Positions 1-5,948 of a stretch of 6,841 nt of DNA are shown in pieces. A model generated the notes under the pieces. The model did no database searches, had not been told where the DNA came from, and saw only the letters and a program-made list of their open reading frames with translations. The position numbers were made by a program, and so were the translations under genes. Location: the NCBI GenBank assembly GCA_007136525.1, contig SLGU01000017.1, positions 1 through 6,841 of the forward strand, in the 5' to 3' direction. Positions within the stretch are counted from its first letter, which is position 1, and each line of letters opens with the position of its first letter. The DNA is from Desulfobacteraceae bacterium (GTDB taxonomy: Bacteria; Desulfobacterota; Desulfobacteria; Desulfobacterales; Desulfosalsimonadaceae).

Positions 1-1150
1 TGAGCAGCTGCTGGCGGGTCTTGCTGAGGGTCCTTTCCGTGTTCAATTGTTCGCTGATATCGACCAGGATGCCCACAGAAGCAAGTTCTTTTCCTTCCTC
101 GTCATAAAGGATGCTGGCGGACAGGTTCCCCTCAATGTCTCCGCCGTTTTTTGTTTTAAACAAAACCGGGTAGGTGCTTAAAATGCCCTTGCCGCCGTAA
201 TCGGGGCTGCGCATCATCTTCATGACCTTGCGCGCCATCCCCTCGGGATAAATCTTGTCGATCGTTATTTTTCCGATCACGTCTTCCGCTTTGTAGCCTA
301 AGATATTCTCCGCGCTGCTGTTCCAGATGATCACGTTCCCCTTGAGGTCGGCGGCCATGATGGCATTCGGGGAGCACTGAATGGTTTTATCGAGAAAATC
401 GATGGCTTCCTGCATTTTCTGCTCGATCCGCTTGCGCTCGGAATGGTCAACCACAATCCCTTCGTAGCCTTCTATCTTGCCGTCGGCATCGTAGCGGACA
501 ATACTGGTAATCAGGACCTGGATAATTTTTCCATCCTTTTTTTTCCATTCCACCTCGTAATCAACCACGCTGCCATGCTTTTCAACGATCTGCTGGTAGA
601 TTTTACGGTCTTCCGGCCTGACAAAGATTTCAGTGGCCAGATCCAGGGATAGCAGTTCTTTTTTGCCCGTATAGCCCAATATTTTCAGCAGCGCCGGATT
701 CACATCCAGGAACCGGCCCTGCTTGGTGCTGATAAACACGCCGCACCCGACGTATTCAAACAGCCGCTTGTATCGCTCTTCCGAAGACTTCAGCCGCGCT
801 TCCTGCTGCTTGCTTTGGGTAATGTCCCTGTATATGGCAAGCAAAGACCGCGTGCCGTCCTTGTTGGCCACCGGCAATTCAACCAGGCTGAACGAGCGTC
901 CAATATGCGGTATGAAAACCTCGCTGTGCCGCTCCTCGCCGGTCGCAAACACTTCCGTGTGGCAGCACCAGGGGCAGATGCTGTCCTCCCGGTGAATCAC
1001 CTCGTAGCATTTCCGGCCGATGCCTTCGCCAAAAAGGTTTACCATGGCCTTGTTCATGTACTCGATGATCCAGTCCTTGCCAACGATATAGATCCCGTCT
1101 TCCAGGGCATCCATCGCATCCATCAATCGGGTGATGCTGTTTTCGGCCAT
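1..1150 (-). CDS. Multi-PAS sensory protein, N-terminal part (cut by window edge)
   Basis: The reading frame starts at an ATG whose complement is 1148-1150, and stays open for 383 codons to the left edge, so the protein is incomplete. An AAGGAG ribosome site (complement of 1161-1166) lies 10 bases before the ATG. Three PAS-type sensor domains are visible. PAS1 is about residues 8-112 and ends IYRDIT. PAS2 is about 124-242, with RYKRLFE, the PAS/PAC hallmark FLDVNPALLKILGY, and an E-G-Y-E-G-I-V-V-D end. PAS3 is about 250-370, with WNSSAENILGY and VGILVDIS. PAS domains bind small ligands or cofactors and pass signals to an output domain. The helical linker at the end (ERTLSKTRQQL) resembles the lead-in to a histidine kinase, but no output domain is visible; a GGDEF or other output is possible. 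There is no transmembrane segment, so the sensor is probably cytoplasmic. PAS1 contains an unusual cysteine cluster (C48, C59, C62, C63). Confidence 0.88.
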   Translation of the reverse strand, partial: MAENSITRLMDAMDALEDGIYIVGKDWIIEYMNKAMVNLFGEGIGRKCYEVIHREDSICPWCCHTEVFATGEERHSEVFIPHIGRSFSLVELPVANKDGTRSLLAIYRDITQSKQQEARLKSSEERYKRLFEYVGCGVFISTKQGRFLDVNPALLKILGYTGKKELLSLDLATEIFVRPEDRKIYQQIVEKHGSVVDYEVEWKKKDGKIIQVLITSIVRYDADGKIEGYEGIVVDHSERKRIEQKMQEAIDFLDKTIQCSPNAIMAADLKGNVIIWNSSAENILGYKAEDVIGKITIDKIYPEGMARKVMKMMRSPDYGGKGILSTYPVLFKTKNGGDIEGNLSASILYDEEGKELASVGILVDISEQLNTERTLSKTRQQLL

Positions 1151-1419
1151 GCGGTCGCAGCTCCTTTTTCCCAGTTTCTCCAGAACATTAATGAAACAAT
1201 TGTACACATGCAGCAGAAAAATGCCGGATATCGCCAAACACGAACATCCGGGGGTTGTGCACAGCGGGGTTGCCAAGCGGTATGCCTTGTTGCCGGTTCT
1301 GCCGATAAAAACTATAATATCCTGACTTTTAATTCAATAGAAAACACCCGGCCCCTGAACCGATGACAAACCATCTCACCTGAAAACCACCTCACCCCGG
1401 GCCCGGAAAAACCAATCCG
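1151..1419. other. Intergenic region between Nudix and PAS genes, no gene seen
   Basis: This is a 269-base gap between two minus-strand genes. I see no RNA gene or credible coding frame. Besides the weak promoter and the ribosome site for the PAS gene, it holds a perfect palindrome CCGGGCCCGG close downstream of the Nudix stop. That palindrome has no loop and no T-run after it on the minus strand, so I do not call it a terminator. Open frames crossing the region on the plus strand are antisense shadows of the PAS gene. Confidence 0.6.
1311..1337 (-). promoter_or_regulatory. Candidate promoter of the PAS sensor gene
   Basis: On the minus strand, TTGAAT (complement of 1332-1337) is followed after 15 bases by TATAGT (complement of 1311-1316); a second AT-rich hexamer, TATTAT, overlaps it. 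The spacing is short for sigma70, so the call is tentative. It would give a leader of about 150 bases before the ATG at 1150. Confidence 0.25.
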
Positions 1420-2025
1420 TCATATTTTTCCAAACATGCCGAAACGCTCCAGGATAAGCCACGTCTTGACATCACACTTGATATCCCGCCTTTGGCACAA
1501 ACGGTGCGCGTCTTCCGGAGACACAAAGACCACGCCGATATCCTCGGCGCTGCCGGTGGCGTGATCCGAAGGGGTCCCGGTGCAGTCCGCGTATACCATG
1601 GCCACGGATTCATCGGTCAGACCCGAAGAGGAATAGATGGGCGGACTGACCCGGTGAATCCGGGAAAGGGTGAGGCCGGTTTCCTCGTAAAACTCCCTTT
1701 TTGCGCAGTCCTCGATGCTTTCCCCCGGGTCCACCAGCCCCGCCGGAAACCCGTATAGCCAGTCCGCCAGCGGAATCCGGAACTCCCGGATAATCAAAAG
1801 CCAGCCGGTTGCTTCATGCAAGGCGGCGATGACCGCCGCATCGGGTTTTCCGAAAAGGCCGGTTTCTGCCTTGGGCGGATCACTGCGCGATGCGTATGAC
1901 CAGGTTTTCTGCGTGCCGTTTTTGTCCAGGTAGCGCATTTCATAGAGATTGACGAATTTTTCGTCCGTAATCCGGCCGACCCCGAGGATGTCAATCTTAT
2001 TTTCCGTATTTTCACTTTTTTGCAT
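1420..2025 (-). CDS. Nudix hydrolase, ADP-ribose pyrophosphatase type
   Basis: This 201-residue protein carries a perfect Nudix box (G-x5-E-x7-R-E-U-x-E-E-x-G-U), seen as GLVDPGE, seven residues, then REFYEETGL. The glutamates of REFYEE coordinate the Mg2+ or Mn2+ that drives hydrolysis of a nucleoside diphosphate linked to another group X. Total length near 200, the upstream IREFRIPLADWLYGFPAG stretch and the SPPIYSSSGLTDE segment after the box fit the ADP-ribose pyrophosphatase (NudF-like) branch, which cleaves ADP-ribose to AMP and ribose 5-phosphate. Substrate choice cannot be proved from sequence. I chose the ATG at 2025 because AAAGGGA lies about six bases upstream; an in-frame ATG at 2040 has no ribosome site. 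It is divergent from the barrel gene. It is followed by the PAS gene on the same strand after a 269-base gap, so an operon is doubtful. A cytoplasmic housekeeping or NAD-metabolite role is inferred. Confidence 0.92.
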   Translation of the reverse strand: MQKSENTENKIDILGVGRITDEKFVNLYEMRYLDKNGTQKTWSYASRSDPPKAETGLFGKPDAAVIAALHEATGWLLIIREFRIPLADWLYGFPAGLVDPGESIEDCAKREFYEETGLTLSRIHRVSPPIYSSSGLTDESVAMVYADCTGTPSDHATGSAEDIGVVFVSPEDAHRLCQRRDIKCDVKTWLILERFGMFGKI

Positions 2026-2077
2026 AAAAATCCCTTTCATTGGTTTGCCATGCTATGGGGATTGCGCTTGAACGGTT

Positions 2078-2103
2078 TTGTTTTACGGTGTTGTTTTACG
2101 GTT
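2078..2103 (+). repeat. Two adjacent 13-bp direct repeats in the barrel promoter region
   Basis: TTGTTTTACGGTG (2078-2090) is followed directly by TTGTTTTACGGTT (2091-2103), 12 of 13 bases identical. The second unit abuts and slightly overlaps the candidate -35 element of the barrel gene. Head-to-tail sites of this size, about one helical turn apart, are typical binding sites for a transcription regulator, including response regulators. No regulator can be named. Confidence 0.5.
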
Positions 2104-2130
2104 GTCAAACAGGCTGTTTTTCACTACATT
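2102..2130 (+). promoter_or_regulatory. Candidate sigma70 promoter of the barrel gene
   Basis: TTGTCA (2102-2107, 5 of 6 to consensus) and TACATT (2125-2130, 4 of 6) are separated by 17 bases. Transcription would start near 2137, leaving a leader of roughly 55-60 bases before the ATG at 2194. The two 13-bp repeats lie immediately upstream. Confidence 0.5.
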
Positions 2131-2193
2131 ACCAATGAAAATGAAACAAGGCCATACCTTTGGCAAACGGAAAATGCACCCCGGGGGAAAAAC

Positions 2194-2937
2194 ATGAAGC
2201 TCAAAACAATAACAGCCATACTCGCCGCGCTGCTGATCAGCGGCACGGCCCACGCACAAGATGAGACAAAAGGCGACATCCGGCTTTTTCAAAGCTTTTT
2301 TGAAGATGCGCACATTACACCGGATGTCTACCTGGATACCGAGTTCGCTTTCAGTTATTACGACACCAGGGGTGTCGATTTGGGGCTATACGAGCTTGCA
2401 TGGCGCATGGGGGTGCCGCTCAACCCCTCAACCGAGCTCCACGGCAGACTCGGGCTGGTGCATGCAGACTTAGACAATGGATCGGAAACCAGCATCTCTG
2501 ATTTATATCTCGGCGGACGGCACCTGTTCATCGATCAGGAAACCAAGGTGAGCGCCGGCGGGTTTGTCACGATACCCATCGGCAAGGAGGAAGCCTGGCA
2601 GGACAATTTTGATGTCGGCGCATACACGGCACTGAGGCATCCCGTCAGCAGCGAGGTCGTGCTCACAGGCACCATCGGCCTGATATTCACGGAAAAATAC
2701 AGCAGGGACCATGAAACGACCCTGCGCCTTGCCGGCGGCGCCATCTACGATTACAGCAGCGACGTTTCTTTTCTCGGGGAGGCCGTCATCGAGACCCGGT
2801 ATGATTACATGCTGCTTTCCGGGGGCATCGATTACAAGTTCGACCGGAAAAGCAGCTTCCGCTGTGGGCTTGGCGTGGGAGTTGACGACGGCGCCCCGGA
2901 CATACAGGTATTGCTGAGCTTTTTCTGGGTTTTTTAA
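2194..2937 (+). CDS. Outer-membrane beta-barrel protein
   Basis: This is a 247-residue precursor. Residues 1-21 are a clean Sec signal peptide: charged MKLK, a hydrophobic core, then THE predicted cleavage after AHA, before QDETK. The mature part is made of alternating polar and hydrophobic beta strands rich in Gly and aromatic residues (YLGGRHLFI, KVSAGGFVTIPIG, LLSGGIDYKF, CGLGVGVDD). It ends FFWVF, the C-terminal aromatic signal read by the BAM machinery, so an outer-membrane location is well supported. It resembles short barrels of the type annotated as MetA-pathway or porin-like proteins, but the family and the cargo are not certain. I chose the ATG at 2194 because a GGGGGA ribosome site precedes it and the signal peptide starts there; the longer open frame from 2020 overlaps the Nudix gene and is rejected. 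The alkylsulfatase gene follows after 156 bases on the same strand. The last 45 codons and the downstream flank recur at 5178-5360. Confidence 0.88.
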   Translation: MKLKTITAILAALLISGTAHAQDETKGDIRLFQSFFEDAHITPDVYLDTEFAFSYYDTRGVDLGLYELAWRMGVPLNPSTELHGRLGLVHADLDNGSETSISDLYLGGRHLFIDQETKVSAGGFVTIPIGKEEAWQDNFDVGAYTALRHPVSSEVVLTGTIGLIFTEKYSRDHETTLRLAGGAIYDYSSDVSFLGEAVIETRYDYMLLSGGIDYKFDRKSSFRCGLGVGVDDGAPDIQVLLSFFWVF

Positions 2938-2983
2938 CAAACTGCGCCCGTATCCCCATCTGGAACCGCCGGATCGCAGTCAT
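2801..2983 (+). repeat. Long direct repeat, copy A (barrel 3' end and flank)
   Basis: These 183 bases align without gaps to 5178-5360, with 7 differences that I counted by eye (about 96% identity). They cover the last 137 bases of the barrel gene, including its stop, plus 46 bases of downstream flank. Weaker similarity (GTGCCCC) reaches 2994. The two copies are offset by 2377 bases and bracket the alkylsulfatase gene. Confidence 0.95.
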
Positions 2984-2986
2984 ACC

Positions 2987-3012
2987 CGTGCCCCTTCGGG
3001 ATTATCGGCACG
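2987..3012 (+). other. Hairpin downstream of the barrel gene
   Basis: CGTGCC (2987-2992) pairs with GGCACG (3007-3012) around a 14-base loop that contains CCTTCGGG. It lies 50 bases after the barrel stop. The nearest T-run (3031-3037) is 18 bases beyond the stem, so it is a poor intrinsic terminator; it may act as an mRNA end-stabilising or attenuating structure between the barrel and the sulfatase. The rest of the 156-base gap has a small perfect dyad TACTGTCAGTA at 3048-3058 and no convincing promoter. Confidence 0.35.
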
Positions 3013-3093
3013 CCAAAGTCGCCAACCGGATTTTTTTCGGCATCGGCTACTGTCAGTAGATTAATCCTGTCATTATGGAAAAGGAAGCGCCCG

Positions 3094-5079
3094 ATGAAAC
3101 ACGTCCATGTGCTTGTTTTCTTGATTGCCGTCGTTTTTCTTACCGCATGCTCCGCTGAATACGAAGAAAATGCAGATTCATGGGGATTTACCGCCCCGAC
3201 CGCCCACACCATTGAAAGAAATAAAAGCTTTGCCAAAAAACTGGCTTTAGACGATGCCCAGGATTTTGAAGACGCCAGACGGGGACTGATTGCCGTTCCT
3301 GAAAACCTGATGATTATGGGAGACGACGGCGAAGTATTGCGCAATATACAGGAATTCGCCTTTCTCAATGCCGAAGAAATTCCGTCTTCCGTCAACCCCA
3401 GCCTGTGGCGGCAGGCACGGCTCAACAACATCCACGGGTTGTTTGAGGTCACGCCTGGCATTTATCAGCTCCGCGGATTTGATATTTCCAATATGACCAT
3501 TATCAGCGGCAAAACCGGGTGGATCATCATAGACCCGCTCACCACAAGGGAAACCGCGGCCGCGGCCATTGCTTTCGCGCGTGAGCACCTGGAACCCCGG
3601 CCCATTAAGGCTATTATCTTCACACACAGCCATATCGACCATTTCGGAGGGGTCCTGGGCGTTGTTTCCTCGGAAGAAGTGGCCCGCGAAAATATCCGGG
3701 TGATTGCGCCTGAAGGCTTTATGATAGAAGCCACCAGCGAAAACATCATGGCTGGCACGGCCATGAGCCGTCGTGCGGGTTATCAGTTCGGCAAGGATCT
3801 GCCCGCTTCCGAACGCGGCTATGTGGACACCGGCCTGGGAAGCCGCATCCCTTTCGGCACCTACGGGATTATCGCGCCGACAGACATTGTTGGTCATACG
3901 CCACAGGAAATGAATGTGGACGGTGTGAATTTCGTCTTTCAGTATACTCCGGAATCAGAAGCGCCAGCGGAACTGACATTTTACCTACCCGATTCCAGGA
4001 CCTACTGCGGAGCTGAAATTCTGAGCCATAACATGCATAATCTTTATACGCTACGGGGGACCAAGACACGTGATGCCCTGAAATGGAGCGGATACATCAA
4101 CGAAGCCATTGAATTGTTTCCCGATGCGGAGATTTTTTTCGCCAGTCACCACTGGCCCATCTGGGGAAAGGATCGGGTCCGCGATTTTCTGGAAAAACAG
4201 AGAGATCTTTACAAGTTTATGCATGATCAGACATTGCGTCTGGCCAACGAAGGCTATACACCGAGACAGATCGCCGAGCGAATCGCCCTGCCCGAATCAT
4301 TGGACAAAGAGTTTTACAACCGCGGTTATTACGGCACACTCAGTCACAATTCAAAGGCGGTTTACCAGCATTACCTGGGATGGTATGACGGCAATCCGGC
4401 CAATCTCAATCCCCTGCCGCCTGAAGCGTCAGCCAAACGCTACGTGGCCTATATGGGCGGGCCCGACAATATCCTCGACATGGCTTCCCAATCTTTTGAA
4501 GACGGAGAATACAGATGGGTGGCCGAGGTGCTCAACCACCTGATATTTGCCGAGCCGAACAATAAAAAGGCCCGCATGCTGCTGGCCAAGACCTATGACC
4601 AGCTCGGTTACCAGGCGGAATCAGGGGTCTGGAGAAGCGTCTATCTGAGCGCGGCTTACGAACTGCGGCACGGTCCTCCGGAAAAAGGTCTTAATCTTTC
4701 CAAGGCGAAAGAGTTGCTGAAACGAACGCCGCCCGAAAGGTTTTTCGATACCATATCCGTAAGGTTAAACGGTCCCAAGGCTGAAGGAAGGCAGATGGTG
4801 ATCAACGTCAATTTTACGGATCTGGGAGAAAACCATGTGTTAAGCCTTAAAAACGCCGTGCTCCACCATAAGCCGGCCGCTCTTGATCCTGACGCGAATG
4901 TGACCCTTGAAATCACCTATGACCTGTTTATACGCATTTTGATCGGCGAAGCCGGGCTGCGCGAAACGATTTTTTCCGATGATCTCAAGGTTTCGGGAAG
5001 CCGCCTGGACCTGTTGCGATTTCTTATGCTGCTGGAAAGGCCGGACAATAATTTCAATCTGATCGAGCCCGTTTTATGA
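3094..5079 (+). CDS. Alkylsulfatase, metallo-beta-lactamase fold, lipoprotein (SdsA/BDS1 family)
   Basis: This 661-residue protein should hydrolyse alkyl sulfate esters to an alcohol and sulfate with a binuclear zinc site. Residues 1-19 are a lipoprotein signal ending in the lipobox LTAC; Cys19 would be lipidated and Ser20 favours sorting to the outer membrane. The catalytic domain spans about 100-375. Its T-H-S-H-I-D-H motif supplies H178, H180, D182 and H183; E289 (SEAPAE), E308 (GAEI) and H353 (SHHWPIWG) complete the ligand set. All sit nine residues later than the ligands I recall for Pseudomonas SdsA1. The helical dimerisation domain is about 380-525 (AKRYVAYMGG, ARMLLAKTYDQLGYQAES). A C-terminal SCP2-like lipid-binding domain of about 540-661 follows, with the VSGSRLDLLRFLMLLE stretch near its end. 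Length matches the family. AAGGAA (3081-3086) lies seven bases before the ATG. The family is usually soluble periplasmic or secreted, so membrane anchoring is notable. The barrel gene upstream may be a partner. Exact substrate chain length is unknown. Confidence 0.93.
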   Translation: MKHVHVLVFLIAVVFLTACSAEYEENADSWGFTAPTAHTIERNKSFAKKLALDDAQDFEDARRGLIAVPENLMIMGDDGEVLRNIQEFAFLNAEEIPSSVNPSLWRQARLNNIHGLFEVTPGIYQLRGFDISNMTIISGKTGWIIIDPLTTRETAAAAIAFAREHLEPRPIKAIIFTHSHIDHFGGVLGVVSSEEVARENIRVIAPEGFMIEATSENIMAGTAMSRRAGYQFGKDLPASERGYVDTGLGSRIPFGTYGIIAPTDIVGHTPQEMNVDGVNFVFQYTPESEAPAELTFYLPDSRTYCGAEILSHNMHNLYTLRGTKTRDALKWSGYINEAIELFPDAEIFFASHHWPIWGKDRVRDFLEKQRDLYKFMHDQTLRLANEGYTPRQIAERIALPESLDKEFYNRGYYGTLSHNSKAVYQHYLGWYDGNPANLNPLPPEASAKRYVAYMGGPDNILDMASQSFEDGEYRWVAEVLNHLIFAEPNNKKARMLLAKTYDQLGYQAESGVWRSVYLSAAYELRHGPPEKGLNLSKAKELLKRTPPERFFDTISVRLNGPKAEGRQMVINVNFTDLGENHVLSLKNAVLHHKPAALDPDANVTLEITYDLFIRILIGEAGLRETIFSDDLKVSGSRLDLLRFLMLLERPDNNFNLIEPVL

Positions 5080-5131
5080 CAATCTTACGGCTTATGCCAG
5101 ATCTCGTTCCTTCAGGACTCTAAATCACGTC

Positions 5132-5147
5132 ACCCCTTCGGGGTTTT
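5132..5147 (+). terminator. Possible weak terminator after the alkylsulfatase gene
   Basis: ACCCC (5132-5136), a TTC loop and GGGGT (5140-5144) form a compact GC-rich stem ending in a short TTTT run. It lies about 53 bases after the sulfatase stop. The stem is only five pairs and the T-run is short, so efficiency is doubtful. Confidence 0.4.
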
Positions 5148-5176
5148 CGGGCGCAGGCGAGCAGCACCCTACTTAA

Positions 5177-5314
5177 AATGATTACATGCTGCTTTCCGGC
5201 GGGATTGATTACAAGTTCGACCGGAAAAGCAGCTTCCGCTGTGGGCTTGGCGTGGGTGTTGACGACAGCGCCCCGGACATAAAGGTATTGCTGAGCTTTT
5301 TCTGGGTTTTTTAA
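5177..5314 (+). pseudogene. 3' remnant of a second outer-membrane barrel gene
   Basis: These 46 codons are the C-terminal end of a paralogue of the barrel gene at 2194-2937. They read NDYMLLSGGIDYKF and so on to LLSFFWVF and a TAA stop, in the same frame. A TAA at 5174-5176 lies directly upstream in frame, and there is no signal peptide or ribosome site, so it cannot make an exported barrel. Against the intact gene I count six differences in the coding part: four synonymous and two replacements (Gly to Ser in VDDGAP, Gln to Lys in DIQV). That bias suggests the copy was once part of a full gene under selection, and lost its 5' end later. Confidence 0.85.
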
Positions 5315-5360
5315 CAAACTGCGCCCGTATCCCCATCTAGAACCGCCGGATCGCAGTCAT
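5178..5360 (+). repeat. Long direct repeat, copy B
   Basis: This is the partner of 2801-2983, with no gaps and 7 differences over 183 bases. The shared flank after the stop shows a single difference (TGGAACC against TAGAACC). Similarity ends sharply on the left at 5178 and fades on the right after 5360-5371. Confidence 0.95.
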
Positions 5361-5373
5361 TTCGGTGCCCCGA

Positions 5374-5393
5374 ACACTTTTAATATAAAGTGT
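5374..5393. other. Perfect inverted repeat next to the miniprotein gene
   Basis: ACACTTT (5374-5380) and AAAGTGT (5387-5393) flank a six-base AT loop. It begins just where the direct repeat fades, and lies about 16 bases after the stop of the minus-strand miniprotein gene. With no T-run on either side it is a weak terminator candidate; it could instead be an mRNA 3'-end hairpin or an operator-like dyad. Confidence 0.4.
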
Positions 5394-5409
5394 CAGGATG
5401 AAACAACGC

Positions 5410-5502
5410 CTACCGTCGTCGTCCACTGTACCAGTAGCCGCCTCCGCCGCCGAAAACAATAAGCAACACTAAAATAAGAATGATCAGTCCTGTAGTACTC
5501 AT
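5410..5502 (-). CDS. 30-residue glycine-rich membrane miniprotein
   Basis: This very short gene starts at the ATG whose complement is 5500-5502, and stops at TAG (complement of 5410-5412). The product has a polar MSTTG start, one strongly hydrophobic helix (LIILILVLLIVF, about residues 6-17), a run of five glycines (18-22), then YWYSG and a basic RRR end. This layout predicts a single-pass inner-membrane peptide with its basic tail in the cytoplasm. The ribosome site AGAGG lies eight bases before this ATG; another ATG two codons earlier is too close to it. Small hydrophobic Gly-rich proteins of this style are widespread and poorly characterised, and I do not assign a function. The good ribosome site, the hydrophobic-then-charged layout and a possible promoter argue for a real gene. 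It lies on the same strand as the DUF3185-type gene but over 500 bases away, so it is not in one operon with it. Confidence 0.65.
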   Translation of the reverse strand: MSTTGLIILILVLLIVFGGGGGYWYSGRRR

Positions 5503-5543
5503 GGTCATTTCCTCTCTTTAATTTATTGTATTTTTTTGGTAGT

Positions 5544-5565
5544 TCCCGGAATGCTTTTTCCGGGA
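5544..5565 (-). other. Hairpin in the leader of the miniprotein gene
   Basis: TCCCGGAA (5544-5551) pairs with TTCCGGGA (5558-5565), eight pairs with a six-base loop. It lies about 40 bases before the miniprotein ATG, so it would fold in its 5' leader on the minus strand. An A-run, not a T-run, follows it in that direction, so it is not a terminator for that strand. On the plus strand no T-run follows directly either. Confidence 0.45.
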
Positions 5566-5591
5566 GATTCAGTTACTCTGCTTTTTATAAA

Positions 5592-5607
5592 TACAATTTT
5601 TATGCCA
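5592..5607 (-). promoter_or_regulatory. Sigma54-like -24/-12 element upstream of the miniprotein gene
   Basis: The minus strand reads TGGCATAAAAATTGTA. Against the sigma54 consensus TGGCACG-N4-TTGCW it keeps TGGCA and TTG at exact spacing, and differs at three positions, including T for the usually strict C of the -12 GC pair. Transcription would begin about 80 bases before the ATG at 5502 and include the hairpin at 5544-5565. Chance matches occur in AT-rich DNA, and no activator site is identified. Confidence 0.28.
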
Positions 5608-5895
5608 GCTCTCCTATACTCAGCATCACATCACCCATCATTCTGATTTTTATATATAATCAGTTAAAAAGAATCTACAGCGCTATCCTTAAACGCCATA
5701 TAAAACGGGTCATATTTAACCACTGGTCATATAGTACCCTTTTTAAAAAAGGGGTCAAATCCGGAATGAAGGCGGCTTATCCCCGAATTGATTGCCCAGA
5801 TCGTGAATAAATGGGTTCCGTAATGGCAAAACAAATTTCCAGGCCGTATCCCAGGCGTATCTATGAAACAAGATGGAAAATATTTAATGAAAGGG
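5608..5895. other. AT-rich gene-poor region with nested palindromes
   Basis: No convincing gene is present. A plus-strand open frame of 94 codons from a TTG at 5526 has unlikely composition and no ribosome site; a 50-codon frame at 5823-5975 also lacks one. The visible structure is an imperfect 33-base palindrome at 5707-5739 (GGGT arms, core ACCACTGGT) followed by a near-perfect palindrome at 5737-5753 (CCC, T5, A6, GGG). The motif GGTCAAAT or GGTCATAT occurs three times (5708, 5725, 5752). This could be debris of a small mobile or REP-like element, but no transposase, terminal repeat pair or target duplication is seen. Confidence 0.45.
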
Positions 5896-5901
5896 AGGTG
5901 G

Positions 5902-5948
5902 GGTGCTGGGGTGGACGACGGCGCACCGGTATCCAGGTGCTGTTAAGC
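5902..5948 (+). pseudogene. Tiny third remnant of a barrel paralogue
   Basis: Read in the frame of GTG at 5911 and allowing one missing base near 5929-5930, these 47 bases encode GAGVDDGAP then DIQVLLS. This matches GVGVDDGAPDIQVLLS near the C-terminus of the barrel at 2194-2937. Over the 39 bases equivalent to 2881-2919 I count eight mismatches and one gap (about 77% identity), and every mismatch is at a synonymous position. Similarity stops before the final FFWVF. The pattern fits a more diverged barrel paralogue that has been almost entirely erased. The match is short, so chance cannot be fully excluded. Confidence 0.6.

Noticed and set aside
815..1366. 183-codon plus-strand open frame
   Set aside because: It is antisense to the PAS sensor, which shows full PAS signatures, and the predicted protein shows no recognisable features.
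1395..1407. CCGGGCCCGG palindrome as a terminator of the Nudix gene
   Set aside because: It has no loop and no T-run in the direction of transcription.
2020..2193. 58-codon N-terminal extension of the barrel gene
   Set aside because: It overlaps the Nudix gene start, lacks a ribosome site and would bury the clear signal peptide that starts at 2194.
2503..2940. 145-codon minus-strand frame, with a look-alike at 5120-5317
   Set aside because: The two are similar only because they are antisense to the duplicated barrel 3' end; neither has independent coding evidence.
3247..3897. 216-codon minus-strand open frame inside the sulfatase
   Set aside because: It is a shadow of the sulfatase coding strand, with no ribosome site or domain.
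5526..5810. 94-codon plus-strand frame
   Set aside because: It starts at TTG in AT-rich DNA, has no ribosome site, runs through palindromes and has unlikely composition.
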